A stretch of DNA of 64,000 nt from Allofrancisella frigidaquae (GTDB taxonomy: Bacteria; Pseudomonadota; Gammaproteobacteria; Francisellales; Francisellaceae): positions 496,001 through 560,000 of the forward strand of contig NZ_CP038017.1 of the NCBI RefSeq assembly GCF_012222825.1, written 5' to 3'. The first letter of the stretch is position 1; every line of letters begins with the position of its first letter. Made by a program: the position numbers and the translations under genes. The notes under the pieces are model-generated. The model saw only the letters and a list, made by a program, of their open reading frames with translations, was not told where the DNA came from and made no database searches. Of this stretch, positions 1 to 9,331 are shown piece by piece.

Positions 1-215
1 TTTACACTACTAATGCGATTGAATCGCTTAATAGCCAGTTTAGGAAAGTCATTAAGAATAAAAAGCTATTTCCTAAAGATGACTCTGTTTTCAAATCTTT
101 GTACTTGGCTATAGATTATTTGACTAAAAAATGGTCTATGCCTGTTAAATATTGGAATGAGGCTATGCCTTATTTCGCTATCGAGTTTGAGCATAGAATT
201 CAGAGATTCATGTAA
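1..215 (+). CDS. IS256-family transposase, C-terminal fragment (truncated by window edge)
   Basis: The open frame begins at base 3 and gives the last 70 residues of a mutator/IS256-type DDE transposase, ending HRIQRFM before TAA. The protein matches the C-terminus of the complete transposase at 34051-35283, including the NAIESLNSQFRK segment with the catalytic Glu region typical of the family. The fragment is in frame to its natural stop, so the gene is cut by the window, not by visible mutation. Confidence 0.93.
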   Translation, partial: YTTNAIESLNSQFRKVIKNKKLFPKDDSVFKSLYLAIDYLTKKWSMPVKYWNEAMPYFAIEFEHRIQRFM

Positions 216-245
216 GTGAATTTACACAGTTAAGTGGAAAGGCTC
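1..245 (+). mobile_element. IS256-family insertion sequence, 3' part (cut by window start)
   Basis: This is the right-hand end of an IS256-type element whose remainder lies outside the window. By eye it is identical to the reverse complement of the complete copy at 34021-35360. The terminal inverted repeat ends at 245 (outermost bases GGCTC). The element lies inside the 3' end of the leftward lipoprotein gene: the last five codons and the stop of that gene are read from the terminal repeat. The upstream target duplication cannot be checked because the other end is missing. Confidence 0.93.
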
Positions 246-772
246 AAATTTTCCCAGTCTTTATAACCATTTTGATCTCTATTATTACAATATTTTTTTG
301 CTCTTTCTAGATTGCTTTGATCTACAGTTTTCTGTTTTTGATACATATATATTTTGCTTAAAGTTACGCAATACTCTGTACTTAATTTTTTATTTTTAAA
401 ATCCTCTAACAATTCATTGGTTGATGATTTATTAATATCATCAATTCTAAAATTCATAACTATAATTGGATTATCTAGAGCTTGTATTTTGAAATAATAT
501 GTACCATATTTCACAACATCACAATAGTGACAATTACCACCCAAATCATAATGTTTTTTATATTCATACTTATAATTTAATAATTTAAATGGCTGATTAT
601 ATTCTTTTTCAAGAAGTTGCATAACTTCTTGCTTAACTTGTTCTTGTTGCTGTTTTGTTGCTTTATCACTAAGCTTATTACCTAGCCATAATGATTTGGC
701 ACATGATGTGAGCAACATAATACTTAACAACAAAGTTAAAATAAAAAACTTTTTTGAAATCTTAGTTATCAT
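230..772 (-). CDS. Putative lipoprotein, partner of the adjacent lipase-like protein; C-terminus replaced by IS256 end
   Basis: The 180-residue product has a lipoprotein signal peptide with lipobox LTSC and probable lipidated Cys24. No Asp follows the Cys, so outer-membrane sorting is likely. The start overlaps the end of the lipase-like gene by 11 bases, implying translational coupling. The mature part is a helical QQQEQVKQEVMQLLEKEY segment followed by a mixed domain, with no family I recognise. A paralogue lies at 55569-56105 behind a second lipase-like gene. The natural C-terminus is lost: after the codons for DWEN the last five residues and stop come from the IS256 terminal repeat. An immunity role toward the lipase is inference from gene order and lipidation. 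Confidence 0.8.
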   Translation of the reverse strand: MITKISKKFFILTLLLSIMLLTSCAKSLWLGNKLSDKATKQQQEQVKQEVMQLLEKEYNQPFKLLNYKYEYKKHYDLGGNCHYCDVVKYGTYYFKIQALDNPIIVMNFRIDDINKSSTNELLEDFKNKKLSTEYCVTLSKIYMYQKQKTVDQSNLERAKKYCNNRDQNGYKDWENLSLST

Positions 773-1970
773 CCTTAAATGCCTCTCTAAAACTTTGTAT
801 ATCTTTATAATTTGCTGAAAGCTTAAATATTTTTACATTTTTCTTATCGATCTGATTAGGAATTAAGTCACCGTTCTCAGCATATGCATTATATCTATAC
901 CAACTTATCTTATGTATAGTCAATCTTCTTAACAACTCAAATAAAAACTGTGGTACAGCTATTAAACCACTTGTTTGCTGTGGTATATAGTTATAGTAAT
1001 TGTTATTAATGTTTGTTGCTAATTTTATTGAATCACCTATTTGCGCTGACAACTCAGCTATTATATCGCCTTGCCTTATAAAATTCTTAATATTGTTTGC
1101 TATAAATTTAGCATTTCTTTGATACTTATGGATTAATCTATCACTTAGTTCTTGCCAACTATTACATTTCCAATCTATACCCACATTACATACTTGAGAA
1201 CGAAAACCCTTCCATAAGTTAATATCAGAATAATAATATTTATTTTTAAACCTAAAGCCAAAACTTGGATCAACCTCTGACTTGGTTCCAAAAGGCTCAA
1301 AACACTTAGTCGGAGCTAAGCTTAAGCCTTTTTTATAATCAAAAAATCTTATGCTTTGGATTTGCGCTATTGAGCCACCTAAACTATGACCGCTAAAACC
1401 GATACTTCTTACTTGGTATTTAGCTAATACCTCCTCTGTAAATTTTATACCTGCTATCATATGCGGAATGATTTCAGGACTTGGTATTAATTTACCGTGA
1501 CCCATTTTTAAATCCGACCAATAATCCCAGGCTTTGTCAGTACCTCTATTAATAACATAAATACCTTTATTCTCTTTATCATTAACATTCGCCACTACAA
1601 TTGCATAATAACTTGGTGCTGTACCAAAAAAATTTGATTGGCTCCTTGATACAAAATCTAAACTTGTAGCCACCAACTTATATTTTGCTAATACTGGATA
1701 GTAATGATGAGGGTATTGTTCTAAAGCATCTTTTACATCTGAAGATAAAAGAGTTTCTACGCCATCTTTTAGGGTTTTCTTATTATCTTTATATATCAAA
1801 TTTGATAGAGATATATTTTTTTGGTTACTAAACGTATTAAGTAATCTACTTTCATACACCAATTCACAAAGAATACTAGCGTCTTTATCTGGTAGGTGGG
1901 TAAGTATCTCATTTTTGTAATTGTATCTAACTATACCATCATTACCATCTCTATATTCGTAAAAATTCAT
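762..1970 (-). CDS. Class 3 lipase-like alpha/beta-hydrolase (possible effector)
   Basis: The 402-residue protein carries a lipase nucleophile elbow, GHSLGGS with Ser196. A class-3-lipase-like RGTD at about 142-145 is the probable oxyanion region. It has no signal peptide or membrane segment. It is paralogous to the protein at 56111-57274: both share the LPDKDA opening, a YPHHYYP motif near residue 90 and the GHSLGG elbow, while the C-terminal quarter diverges. It precedes and overlaps the lipoprotein gene by 11 bases. An IS5 element ends 31 bases upstream of the start, so the native promoter is probably separated from the gene. Lipase fold is well supported; substrate and any secreted-effector role are inferred. 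Confidence 0.75.
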   Translation of the reverse strand: MNFYEYRDGNDGIVRYNYKNEILTHLPDKDASILCELVYESRLLNTFSNQKNISLSNLIYKDNKKTLKDGVETLLSSDVKDALEQYPHHYYPVLAKYKLVATSLDFVSRSQSNFFGTAPSYYAIVVANVNDKENKGIYVINRGTDKAWDYWSDLKMGHGKLIPSPEIIPHMIAGIKFTEEVLAKYQVRSIGFSGHSLGGSIAQIQSIRFFDYKKGLSLAPTKCFEPFGTKSEVDPSFGFRFKNKYYYSDINLWKGFRSQVCNVGIDWKCNSWQELSDRLIHKYQRNAKFIANNIKNFIRQGDIIAELSAQIGDSIKLATNINNNYYNYIPQQTSGLIAVPQFLFELLRRLTIHKISWYRYNAYAENGDLIPNQIDKKNVKIFKLSANYKDIQSFREAFKDDN

Positions 1971-2019
1971 TTCATAAAACCTAAATATATGGCAATAAAA
2001 TAGACCTCTTCGGAAACTG

Positions 2020-2893
2020 TCATTTTGCTAACTCCATATTATAAATACCAGCTATTAAATTGAATCTAAGCCCAAATCTTTTTCGTCTATTTCTATATTT
2101 ATCAGATACGATTTTAAAACGTTTAATCATGCCAATGACATTTTCATTGACGACTCTTTGACTAGCAAGTTCTTGGTTTTTCTTTTTATCCTCTTTTGTC
2201 AAAGGATTTTTCTTAGTCTTCTTTTTTGGTAACTGAGATTTGTTATGCAACTTTTGTATACCTTGATATCCAGTATCAGTAATGGCTTTTATATCAGCAT
2301 GTATTTTGGTTTTGGATTCTTTAAACAGCCTAAAATCATGACGCTTGCCATTTGAAAATGCCGTACATATCACTTGTTTAGTTCTTTTATCAACAACAAC
2401 TTGGGTTTTTAAGGTGTGCCTTCTCTTCTTGCCAGAGTAAAAATGCCTTTGCTTATTATTTCGATTCTTGACCCGCTGGTTATTTTTTACCCTTTTTTTG
2501 GGCGCTGGCAAGGTGTTTCAGTTGCGTCTATGAGCACAACTTCATAGTCCATATCGCTTTTAAGCAAAGCTTTTCTTCCAGGCAAAGAGAAGTCTGGATG
2601 CTTGATCAGCGTATCTTCTATCCATCTTATCGTATCATAAGCAGTACTCTCGCTCACTCCATAACTTTGACTAACGTGAAAGTAGGTGCGGTATTCACGA
2701 ATATATTCAAGCGCCATATAAGAAGCCGATCTTCTATGCCAAGCTTGTTCTTTCTACCTCCTTTTGCTTTCTTCTTAATATCTGCTTCTTGCAGAATATC
2801 TATCATCTTATCGTATGTACTTTTTTTAATACCAGTTAACCTGCGAAATTTTTCTTCTCCTAAGTATTTAATCTGTTCGTATTTCATACACAC
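2020..2893 (-). pseudogene. IS5-family transposase, frameshifted
   Basis: The three consecutive frames (2893-2654, 2717-2487, 2511-2020) together give a full IS5-type transposase: an N-terminal helix-turn-helix-like region, then DATETP (first catalytic Asp), DTGYQG (second Asp) and NENVIGMIKRFK (Glu) followed by a basic tail. The first break is at ATAT near 2714-2717, where the expected reading needs AT; a two-base duplication explains it. The second break is at a run of seven A, which permits -1 slippage and may be programmed. The first break makes an active full-length enzyme unlikely. Confidence 0.85.
2493..2499 (-). other. A7 slippery run in IS5 transposase
   Basis: On the minus strand the sequence reads CCC-AAAAAAA-GGG. 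In the upstream frame the codons are CCA AAA AAA GGG TAA. Slipping back one base gives AAA AAA AGG GTA, which is exactly the downstream transposase frame. This fits an A-AAA-AAA -1 heptamer, but a one-base deletion from an A8 run would look the same. Confidence 0.5.
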
Positions 2894-3154
2894 TTACAAA
2901 GCTTTTTTATATTAAAGTTTACATAAAATCTAGTTTCCGAGGAAGTCTAATATTTATAACATAAAAAATAGTTTAAATTCAAGTTAATAATTAATTTTTT
3001 ATAAAATTTATATTGCGACTAATTTAAAAATTTATATATCGAGGTATCTAGGAATTTATGCTCAGTGGCGATGATAAGATATTACAAATTAGATATTATA
3101 AAAAATAGTCTGGTTATTATGTCTGATTAAAAAAACTTGATTATCTCTTACGGA

Positions 3155-4435
3155 TTACTTAATAACTGATATTCCACCCATATAGCTGATCAAAGCTTCC
3201 GGAACCATAATAGAGCCATCTTCTTGTTGATTGTTTTCAATTATCGCTAGTAATGTTCTGCCAACAGCAAGTCCAGAACCGTTTAAAGTATGGACTAGCT
3301 CGGGCTTTTTCATAGAAGGGTTTTTATGCCTAGCTTTCATTCTACGAGCTTGGAAATCTCCACACCAACTACATGATGAAATTTCCCTATATGTGTTTTG
3401 TGAAGGTAGCCATACCTCAAGGTCATAAGTTTTTTTTGCACTAAAGCCCATATCGCCAGTACATAGTTTCATGACGCGGTATGGTAAATTAAGTTTTTGT
3501 AGTATCTTTTCAGCGTGTGAAGTTAGTAACTCTAAAGATTCTTCACCTTTTTCTGCTGTAGTGATGTGTACAAGCTCAACTTTTTCAAACTGATGTTGGC
3601 GTATCATACCTTTAGTATCTTTACCATAAGATCCTGCCTCGCTTCTAAAACAAGGAGTATGAGCTGTGTAGTACCTTGGCAATGAGTTTGTTTCGACTAT
3701 TTCATCTCTTACTAGGTTTGTAAGAGGTACTTCAGCAGTAGGTATTAAGCTATATTTGAAGTCACCTTCTAGCTTAAACAAATCCTCACTAAACTTTGGT
3801 AGTTGACCTGTACCATATAGACTATCATCATTGACCATATAAGGGACATACACTTCTTCATAGCCGTGATTTTCAGTATGTGTATCTAGCATAAATTGGA
3901 TTAAAGCTCTATGTAGTCTAGCAATTTTGCTCTTTAGGATTACAAAGCGACTGCCTGTTATTTTAGCAGCAGCTTCAAAATCTATCATCTTTAGAGTTTC
4001 ACCTATGTCGGCATGGTCTTTAGGTTGTGCTTCTGGGTGAAAATTACGAGGGGTTCCCCATTTTCTGATTTCAATATTTTGGCTTTCATCTTTACCAATA
4101 GGAACATCATCAGCTGGTATGTTCGGCATTGATAACAAAGTTTGGTTGATAGAATCCAGTATAGCTTTTAATTCTTTTTCAACTGTTTTTAATTCTTCAT
4201 TGATATTGTTAACTTCAGCAAAAATGTCATTAGCATCTTCACCTTTAGCTTTTCTTTTACCAATTTCTTTTGAGATAGAATTACGCTTAGCTTGTAAGTC
4301 TTGAGTTTTCTCTTGTAATTGTTTTCTTTTAGCTTCTTGGGTTTCAAAATAATTTAAATCTAAAAGGTATCCTCTAGTAGCTAATTTTTGAGCAGCTTCT
4401 TGTAAATTATCCTTTATATATTTAGCGTCAAGCAT
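3155..4435 (-). CDS. serS: Seryl-tRNA synthetase
   Basis: The 426-residue class II aminoacyl-tRNA synthetase charges tRNA-Ser (and tRNA-Sec where present) in the cytoplasm. The N-terminal ~110 residues are the charged antiparallel coiled coil that grips the long variable arm. Motif 2 is visible as [20 protein letters not shown] at about 262-281, and motif 3 as [12 protein letters not shown] near 385. Length is normal for the family. It lies 14 bases downstream of gpmI on the same strand, so co-transcription is likely. The region below 3155 down to the IS5 copy is AT-rich with no gene. Confidence 0.98.
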   Translation of the reverse strand: MLDAKYIKDNLQEAAQKLATRGYLLDLNYFETQEAKRKQLQEKTQDLQAKRNSISKEIGKRKAKGEDANDIFAEVNNINEELKTVEKELKAILDSINQTLLSMPNIPADDVPIGKDESQNIEIRKWGTPRNFHPEAQPKDHADIGETLKMIDFEAAAKITGSRFVILKSKIARLHRALIQFMLDTHTENHGYEEVYVPYMVNDDSLYGTGQLPKFSEDLFKLEGDFKYSLIPTAEVPLTNLVRDEIVETNSLPRYYTAHTPCFRSEAGSYGKDTKGMIRQHQFEKVELVHITTAEKGEESLELLTSHAEKILQKLNLPYRVMKLCTGDMGFSAKKTYDLEVWLPSQNTYREISSCSWCGDFQARRMKARHKNPSMKKPELVHTLNGSGLAVGRTLLAIIENNQQEDGSIMVPEALISYMGGISVIK

Positions 4436-4449
4436 CAGTTAATTAATCC

Positions 4450-5988
4450 TTATTTTTTAAATTTGAAAATAGCTTTACCTGTCATTTCAGAGGGTTGTGG
4501 TATTCCCATTACTTCTAGAATAGTTGGAGCAATATCAGAGAGCTTTCCATTTTCTATATTTAAAGTAGCTTCTTTGTGCCCCACATAAACAAACGGCACA
4601 AGGTTTGTAGTATGAGCAGTATGTGGTTTATGTGTTTCTGGGTTTACCATCATATCAGCATTACCATGGTCTGCTGTTATAAACATATTACTATTTGTAT
4701 CTAAGATTGCATCTTTAAGTCTAGTTAAGCATTTATCAAGGTATTCGATAGCCTGTATTGTAGCTTCATAATTACCTGTGTGACCAACCATGTCAGAGTT
4801 TGCATAGTTACATACTATACAGTCATATTTACCACTGTTAATAGCATCCACTAGTTTATTTGTAACTTCTGGGGCTGACATTTCTGGTTGTAGGTCATAG
4901 GTGGGAACTTTAGGAGATGGTATTAAAATCCTATCTTCTCCTTCAAATTCATCTTCTTTGCCGCCATTAAAAAAGAATGTTACATGTGGGTATTTTTCAG
5001 TTTCAGCTATTCTTAGTTGTGTCTTGTGATTTTTAGCTAACACTTCACCTAGAGTATTTATAGGCTGCTCAGGAGGAAATGCAACGTTACACTTTAGTTT
5101 AGAGTCATATTCTGTAAGTGTAGTAAAGTTTATTTTCAAAAGTTTATCTCTTTCAAAACTAGTAAACTCACTATCTACAAAAGCATGACTAAGCTCTCTA
5201 GCTCTATCAGCCCTAAAGTTCATAAATATAACACTATCGTTATCTTCAATAGTTACTAGTTCATCATTCTTTTTAATACTAGTTGGAATTACAAATTCAT
5301 CAGACTGGTTACGCATATATGACTGCTCTAAAGCTTCGATAGCAGAATCGCATATATACTCAGAATCAGCATTTACTATAGTATTATAAGCTTTTTCAAC
5401 TCTATCCCAGCGGTTATCTCTATCCATAGCATAGTATCTGCCAGAAACACTAGCTATATAGCCAAGCCCTAAGCTACTTAGTAATTTATCAGCTTTTTCT
5501 ATAGATTCTTTAGCAGAGCGTGGCGGAGTATCCCTACCGTCTAAAAAGGCATGTAAGAAAACTCTTTTAACACCTTTTTGCTTTGCTATTTTTATTATTT
5601 GAAAGATATGTTCTTGATGAGAGTGTACTCCACCTTCAGAAAGTAAACCTAATATATGCAAGTTTGAGCCATTTTTAAGGACATTATCTATAGCTTCACA
5701 AATGGCATGATTTTTACCAAAAGTATTTTCTTCTATAGCTTTATCTATCTTCGTGAGCTCTTGGTAAACAACTCTACCTGAACCAATATTAACATGACCA
5801 ACTTCTGAGTTGCCCATTTGACCTCTTGGTAGGCCAACATCTAAACTAGAGGCATTGATTAAAGTTTTTGGAAAACCTTGCCAAATACTGTCCCAAGTAG
5901 GAGTGTTAGCGTTTCTTATAGCGTTAAAATAATCATTTTCGCTATATCCCCATCCATCTAATATGACCAAAAGAGTTGTCTGTTTCAT
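4450..5988 (-). CDS. gpmI: 2,3-bisphosphoglycerate-independent phosphoglycerate mutase
   Basis: The 512-residue alkaline-phosphatase-superfamily enzyme interconverts 3- and 2-phosphoglycerate in glycolysis and gluconeogenesis using Mn. Metal-binding DGWG is at residues 11-14 and the phospho-accepting Ser61 is in [18 protein letters not shown]-type substrate contacts (DGRDTPP) and the C-terminal metal site [10 protein letters not shown] are also present. Length is as expected. It is the first gene of a gpmI-serS leftward pair and is divergent from ydiJ, with a 214-base intergenic region holding the promoters. Confidence 0.98.
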   Translation of the reverse strand: MKQTTLLVILDGWGYSENDYFNAIRNANTPTWDSIWQGFPKTLINASSLDVGLPRGQMGNSEVGHVNIGSGRVVYQELTKIDKAIEENTFGKNHAICEAIDNVLKNGSNLHILGLLSEGGVHSHQEHIFQIIKIAKQKGVKRVFLHAFLDGRDTPPRSAKESIEKADKLLSSLGLGYIASVSGRYYAMDRDNRWDRVEKAYNTIVNADSEYICDSAIEALEQSYMRNQSDEFVIPTSIKKNDELVTIEDNDSVIFMNFRADRARELSHAFVDSEFTSFERDKLLKINFTTLTEYDSKLKCNVAFPPEQPINTLGEVLAKNHKTQLRIAETEKYPHVTFFFNGGKEDEFEGEDRILIPSPKVPTYDLQPEMSAPEVTNKLVDAINSGKYDCIVCNYANSDMVGHTGNYEATIQAIEYLDKCLTRLKDAILDTNSNMFITADHGNADMMVNPETHKPHTAHTTNLVPFVYVGHKEATLNIENGKLSDIAPTILEVMGIPQPSEMTGKAIFKFKK

Positions 5989-6202
5989 ATTAATCCTTAA
6001 AATGGTTTTTTCAAAATATCAGTTTATTGCGATAATTATAGCTTTATATTTGGGGTTTGTCTTGTTTTGTTTGGTAAGCAAAAGTTATTTTTGTAACACC
6101 TACAGCTGAAAGCATAAAAAAACATTAAAAAATAAACATGTTTATGCTCTTGCGTTTTTCTTATATAATTTCTGCAAATTTTTACAATTTATGTAGCTAT
6201 AG

Positions 6203-9200
6203 ATGAAGCAACCAGAACTTCCAACACTTGATAAAACAAATAAATTAAATACTCTTATCAACAAATTTATACAAGAGTTAAAAAAACTTCATTTTTTGGG
6301 AGATATACACCCAGATTATGCTTCTAGGATATCTACTTCTATGGATAATAGCGTATATTTTGTAGTTCCAGAGTTGGTAGTTTTTCCAAAAGATAAACAA
6401 GATATAGCAAAGACCTTTAGTCTAGCAAGTAAACCTGAATATCGTGATCTTAAATTTTCTCCACGTGGGGGTGGCACGGCTACAGCAGGACATTCTTTGT
6501 GTGCTGGTGTTATTATAGATGCTAGTCGTTATATGAATAATATTCTAGAAATAAATATACAAAAGGGTTATGTTAAAGTACAACCAGGCGTGGTGCTTGA
6601 CCAGTTAAACGATGCTCTAGTAGATACGGGGTATTTTTTTGCTCCTAATCTTTCACCTAGTAATAGAGCAACACTTGGTGGTATGGTAAATACTGATGCA
6701 TGTGGTAAAGGTTCTAGGATTTATGGGCGAACAAGCCAGCATATTTTAGAGCTGGAATGCGCATTAATTAATGGTGAAAATTTAACTACTAAGAAAATAA
6801 CTTTAGCTGATTTAAAAGAAGAACACTTAAGTGATAGTGAGAAAAATATTTATAGTTGTGTAGTTGAGCATATTATTGACAAGTATCAATTAATAGAGGA
6901 AAAGTTACCAAAATTAAGTAGATTTTTAACAGGTTATAATCTAGCTAAAACATATGATAAGCAAAATAATACTGTTAACCTTAGCTATTTGATATCAGGG
7001 TCAGAAGGAACACTAGCATTTGTTACAGAATTAACTCTTAAGCTCACTAAAAAACCTAAATTTAAAGCTTTGTTTGCTATATCTTATGATAATTTCGATA
7101 AAGCACTTCGAGCAGCAAGAGAACTATTATCTTATGATCCATCAGCTATAGAAACAGTTGATAGTAATATAGTAGAGATAGCCAAAGAAGATGAAGTTTA
7201 TTATAAGATTAAGCATATGTTAGAAAAAGAAACTTCATTCAATCTAGCAGCTGTAAATTTTGTCGAGTTTATAGCAGATTCAAGACATGATTTAGATGCT
7301 AAAACAGCAAAATTAGAAAAATTATTGTTAGATAAAATGGCTGTTTTTCACCTTACAGAAGATCCAAATGAGATGGATAGCCTATGGGAGTTGCGTAAAA
7401 AAGGAGTGGGGCTACTCGGAGCGATGAAAGGTGATCGTAAACCAATACCGTTTATAGAAGATACAGCTGTAGCACCTGAAAGATTAGCAGACTATATTAA
7501 AGAATTAACTAAGCTTTTAGATTCGTATGGTGTGAAATACGGTATGTTTGGACATGTTGATGTTGGTTGCTTACATGTAAGACCAGCCTTAGATATGAGC
7601 TCCCCAGACGATTCTCAAAAGCTTGCAGAAATAACAAAAAAAGTTAGTCAATTAGTTCAAAAATACGGTGGGATACTTTGTGCTGAACATGGTCATGGTT
7701 TTAGAAGTGAGTATTTAAAAGACTATTTTGGTGATGAGCTTTATCACTCATTAGGGTGTATCAAAAAAGTATTTGATCCTCATAATCAGCTTAACCCTGG
7801 TAAAATCACAGTACCAGATGGAAGTAAAGATAAATTAGTGCCAGTAGATGGGCCGTTTAGAGGGTACTCAGATACTCAAGTGCCTAAGCAAATGAGACAG
7901 CAATTTTCAGGAGCATATGATTGTAATGGCAATTCTCAATGCTTGAATTATAATCTAGATACTGTAATTTGTCCTTCTGCTAAAGTTAGTAGAAACTGGC
8001 TTTATTCACCTAAAGGTAGATCAGCAGTTTTAAGAGAGTGGTTAAACCAACTATCCGCAGAAGGTTATACAACTGTTGGAAATGTAGAAAAAATGGGTTT
8101 AGATAATCCAAAAGATTTTCCTGATGATTTCTCGCATCAAGTTTATGACTCTTTAGAAAAGTGTCTTGGTTGTAAGGCTTGTGTTACAGGATGTCCTATA
8201 AAGGTAAATATTCCAGCGATGAAATCACAATTTTTAGCAAACTATCACTCAAGATACCGTCGACCAGCTTTAGACTATTTTGTTAAATATAGTGAAGCTA
8301 TGCTAAGCTTTAATTTACATATGCCAAAGATATTTAACGACATTTTCAATATTCAGTTTGTAAGAGCAAGTTTGGGTAGTATAGTTGGATTTGCTGATAC
8401 TCCCCTGGTAAGCTCTTTAAATTTAAAATCAGAGCTTAGAAAGCGAAATGCACCAGAATTTAGTTTAAAAAAGTTAGACAAACTTACAAATGAACAAAAA
8501 TCAAAAACAGTCTGTATTGTTCAAGATATTTTTACTTCATTATATGAGACCCATGTAGTTTTAGCTCTTTATGATTTTCTTACTGGGATGGGTTTTGATG
8601 TTTATGTAGCACCATTTAGAATCAATGGAAAGCCAGCTCATGTGAAGGGATTTTTGAAGTATTTTAAAAAACAAGCTTTAAAAGCGACTCAACTGTATAA
8701 TGAGGTAGCTAGCATGGGTATTGATATGGTTGGTGTTGATCCTGCGATGACTTTAGTTTACAGGGACGAGTATCCTAAAGCTCTTGAAAGTGAGATAAAA
8801 TTTGAAATAAAGATGATACAAGAGTGGTTAGTAACGAAACTGGACTCTCTGCCAAAGATGCAAGGACAGCTTGCTAAGGAATTCAGTTTATTCGTACACT
8901 GTACAGAAAAATCATTGGTAGCAGTTTCCGCTACTTATTGGCAAAAAATATTTGAACATTTTGGCGTTGATATTAAGCTTGTTGAAACAGGTTGTTGTGG
9001 TATGTCTGGTGATTTTGGTCATGCAGTTAAAAATTTAAAAACCTCTAAGCAAATCTATGATTTGAGTTGGAAAAGTAAAATTAAAGAAGTGGGAATTAGA
9101 AATTCTATAGCAACAGGTTTTTCTTGTCGCTGCCAAGTTAAGAGGTTAGAGGGGCATACGATTAAGCATCCTATAGAAATTTTAGAATTAAATAGAAAAA

Positions 9201-9226
9201 AATCACAGAAAGCGTTGACATCATAA
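6203..9226 (+). CDS. ydiJ: FAD-linked oxidase / 4Fe-4S protein, YdiJ family (D-2-hydroxyacid dehydrogenase type)
   Basis: The 1007-residue fusion protein has an N-terminal FAD-binding PCMH domain with RGGGTATAGHS near residue 90. An FAD-oxidase C-terminal domain with HVDVGCLHVRP and AEHGHG follows, then a 4Fe-4S segment CLGCKACVTGCP near 653. A C-terminal CCG-type region has GCCGMSGDFGH near 930. E. coli YdiJ has the same architecture and is associated with D-2-hydroxyglutarate/D-lactate-type oxidation; the substrate here is inferred from that family. A TATAAT at about 6162 lies upstream. Its 3' end overlaps the tRNA-Lys promoter. Confidence 0.92.
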   Translation: MKQPELPTLDKTNKLNTLINKFIQELKKLHFLGDIHPDYASRISTSMDNSVYFVVPELVVFPKDKQDIAKTFSLASKPEYRDLKFSPRGGGTATAGHSLCAGVIIDASRYMNNILEINIQKGYVKVQPGVVLDQLNDALVDTGYFFAPNLSPSNRATLGGMVNTDACGKGSRIYGRTSQHILELECALINGENLTTKKITLADLKEEHLSDSEKNIYSCVVEHIIDKYQLIEEKLPKLSRFLTGYNLAKTYDKQNNTVNLSYLISGSEGTLAFVTELTLKLTKKPKFKALFAISYDNFDKALRAARELLSYDPSAIETVDSNIVEIAKEDEVYYKIKHMLEKETSFNLAAVNFVEFIADSRHDLDAKTAKLEKLLLDKMAVFHLTEDPNEMDSLWELRKKGVGLLGAMKGDRKPIPFIEDTAVAPERLADYIKELTKLLDSYGVKYGMFGHVDVGCLHVRPALDMSSPDDSQKLAEITKKVSQLVQKYGGILCAEHGHGFRSEYLKDYFGDELYHSLGCIKKVFDPHNQLNPGKITVPDGSKDKLVPVDGPFRGYSDTQVPKQMRQQFSGAYDCNGNSQCLNYNLDTVICPSAKVSRNWLYSPKGRSAVLREWLNQLSAEGYTTVGNVEKMGLDNPKDFPDDFSHQVYDSLEKCLGCKACVTGCPIKVNIPAMKSQFLANYHSRYRRPALDYFVKYSEAMLSFNLHMPKIFNDIFNIQFVRASLGSIVGFADTPLVSSLNLKSELRKRNAPEFSLKKLDKLTNEQKSKTVCIVQDIFTSLYETHVVLALYDFLTGMGFDVYVAPFRINGKPAHVKGFLKYFKKQALKATQLYNEVASMGIDMVGVDPAMTLVYRDEYPKALESEIKFEIKMIQEWLVTKLDSLPKMQGQLAKEFSLFVHCTEKSLVAVSATYWQKIFEHFGVDIKLVETGCCGMSGDFGHAVKNLKTSKQIYDLSWKSKIKEVGIRNSIATGFSCRCQVKRLEGHTIKHPIEILELNRKKSQKALTS

Positions 9227-9242
9227 TTTTGATAAGTATAAT
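9215..9242 (+). promoter_or_regulatory. Consensus sigma-70 promoter for tRNA-Lys
   Basis: A perfect TTGACA (9215-9220) and perfect TATAAT (9237-9242) are separated by 16 bases, 13 bases before the mature tRNA 5' end. The -35 box lies inside the last codons of ydiJ. Confidence 0.85.
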
Positions 9243-9255
9243 AGTCCTCATTGTT

Positions 9256-9331
9256 GGGTTGTTAGCTCAGTCGGTAGAGCAGCTGGCTTTTAACCAGTTG
9301 GTCACAGGTTCGAATCCTGTACAACCCACCA
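9256..9331 (+). tRNA. tRNA-Lys (anticodon UUU)
   Basis: A complete 76-nt cloverleaf is present. The acceptor stem GGGTTGT pairs with ACAACCC, the D-loop contains AGCTCAGTCGGTAGAGC, and the anticodon loop CTTTTAA has TTT. The T-arm is CAGGTTCGAATCCTG, and the 3' CCA is encoded. It is expressed from its own consensus promoter at 9215-9242. Confidence 0.98.

Larger units (their letters stand above)
2003..2947 (-). mobile_element. IS5-family insertion sequence (IS427/ISFtu2-like), degraded
   Basis: This element of about 945 bp has imperfect terminal inverted repeats, GACCTCTTCGGAAACT at the left and the complement of GACTTCCTCGGAAACT at the right. TA dinucleotides flank both ends, as expected for an IS427-type target duplication. 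The transposase is leftward and broken into three frames. A second, much shorter remnant of a related element lies at about 32700-33050. Confidence 0.88.

Noticed and set aside
2598-2915. Rightward 105-codon frame
   Set aside because: Lies wholly inside the IS5 element opposite its transposase; no independent support.
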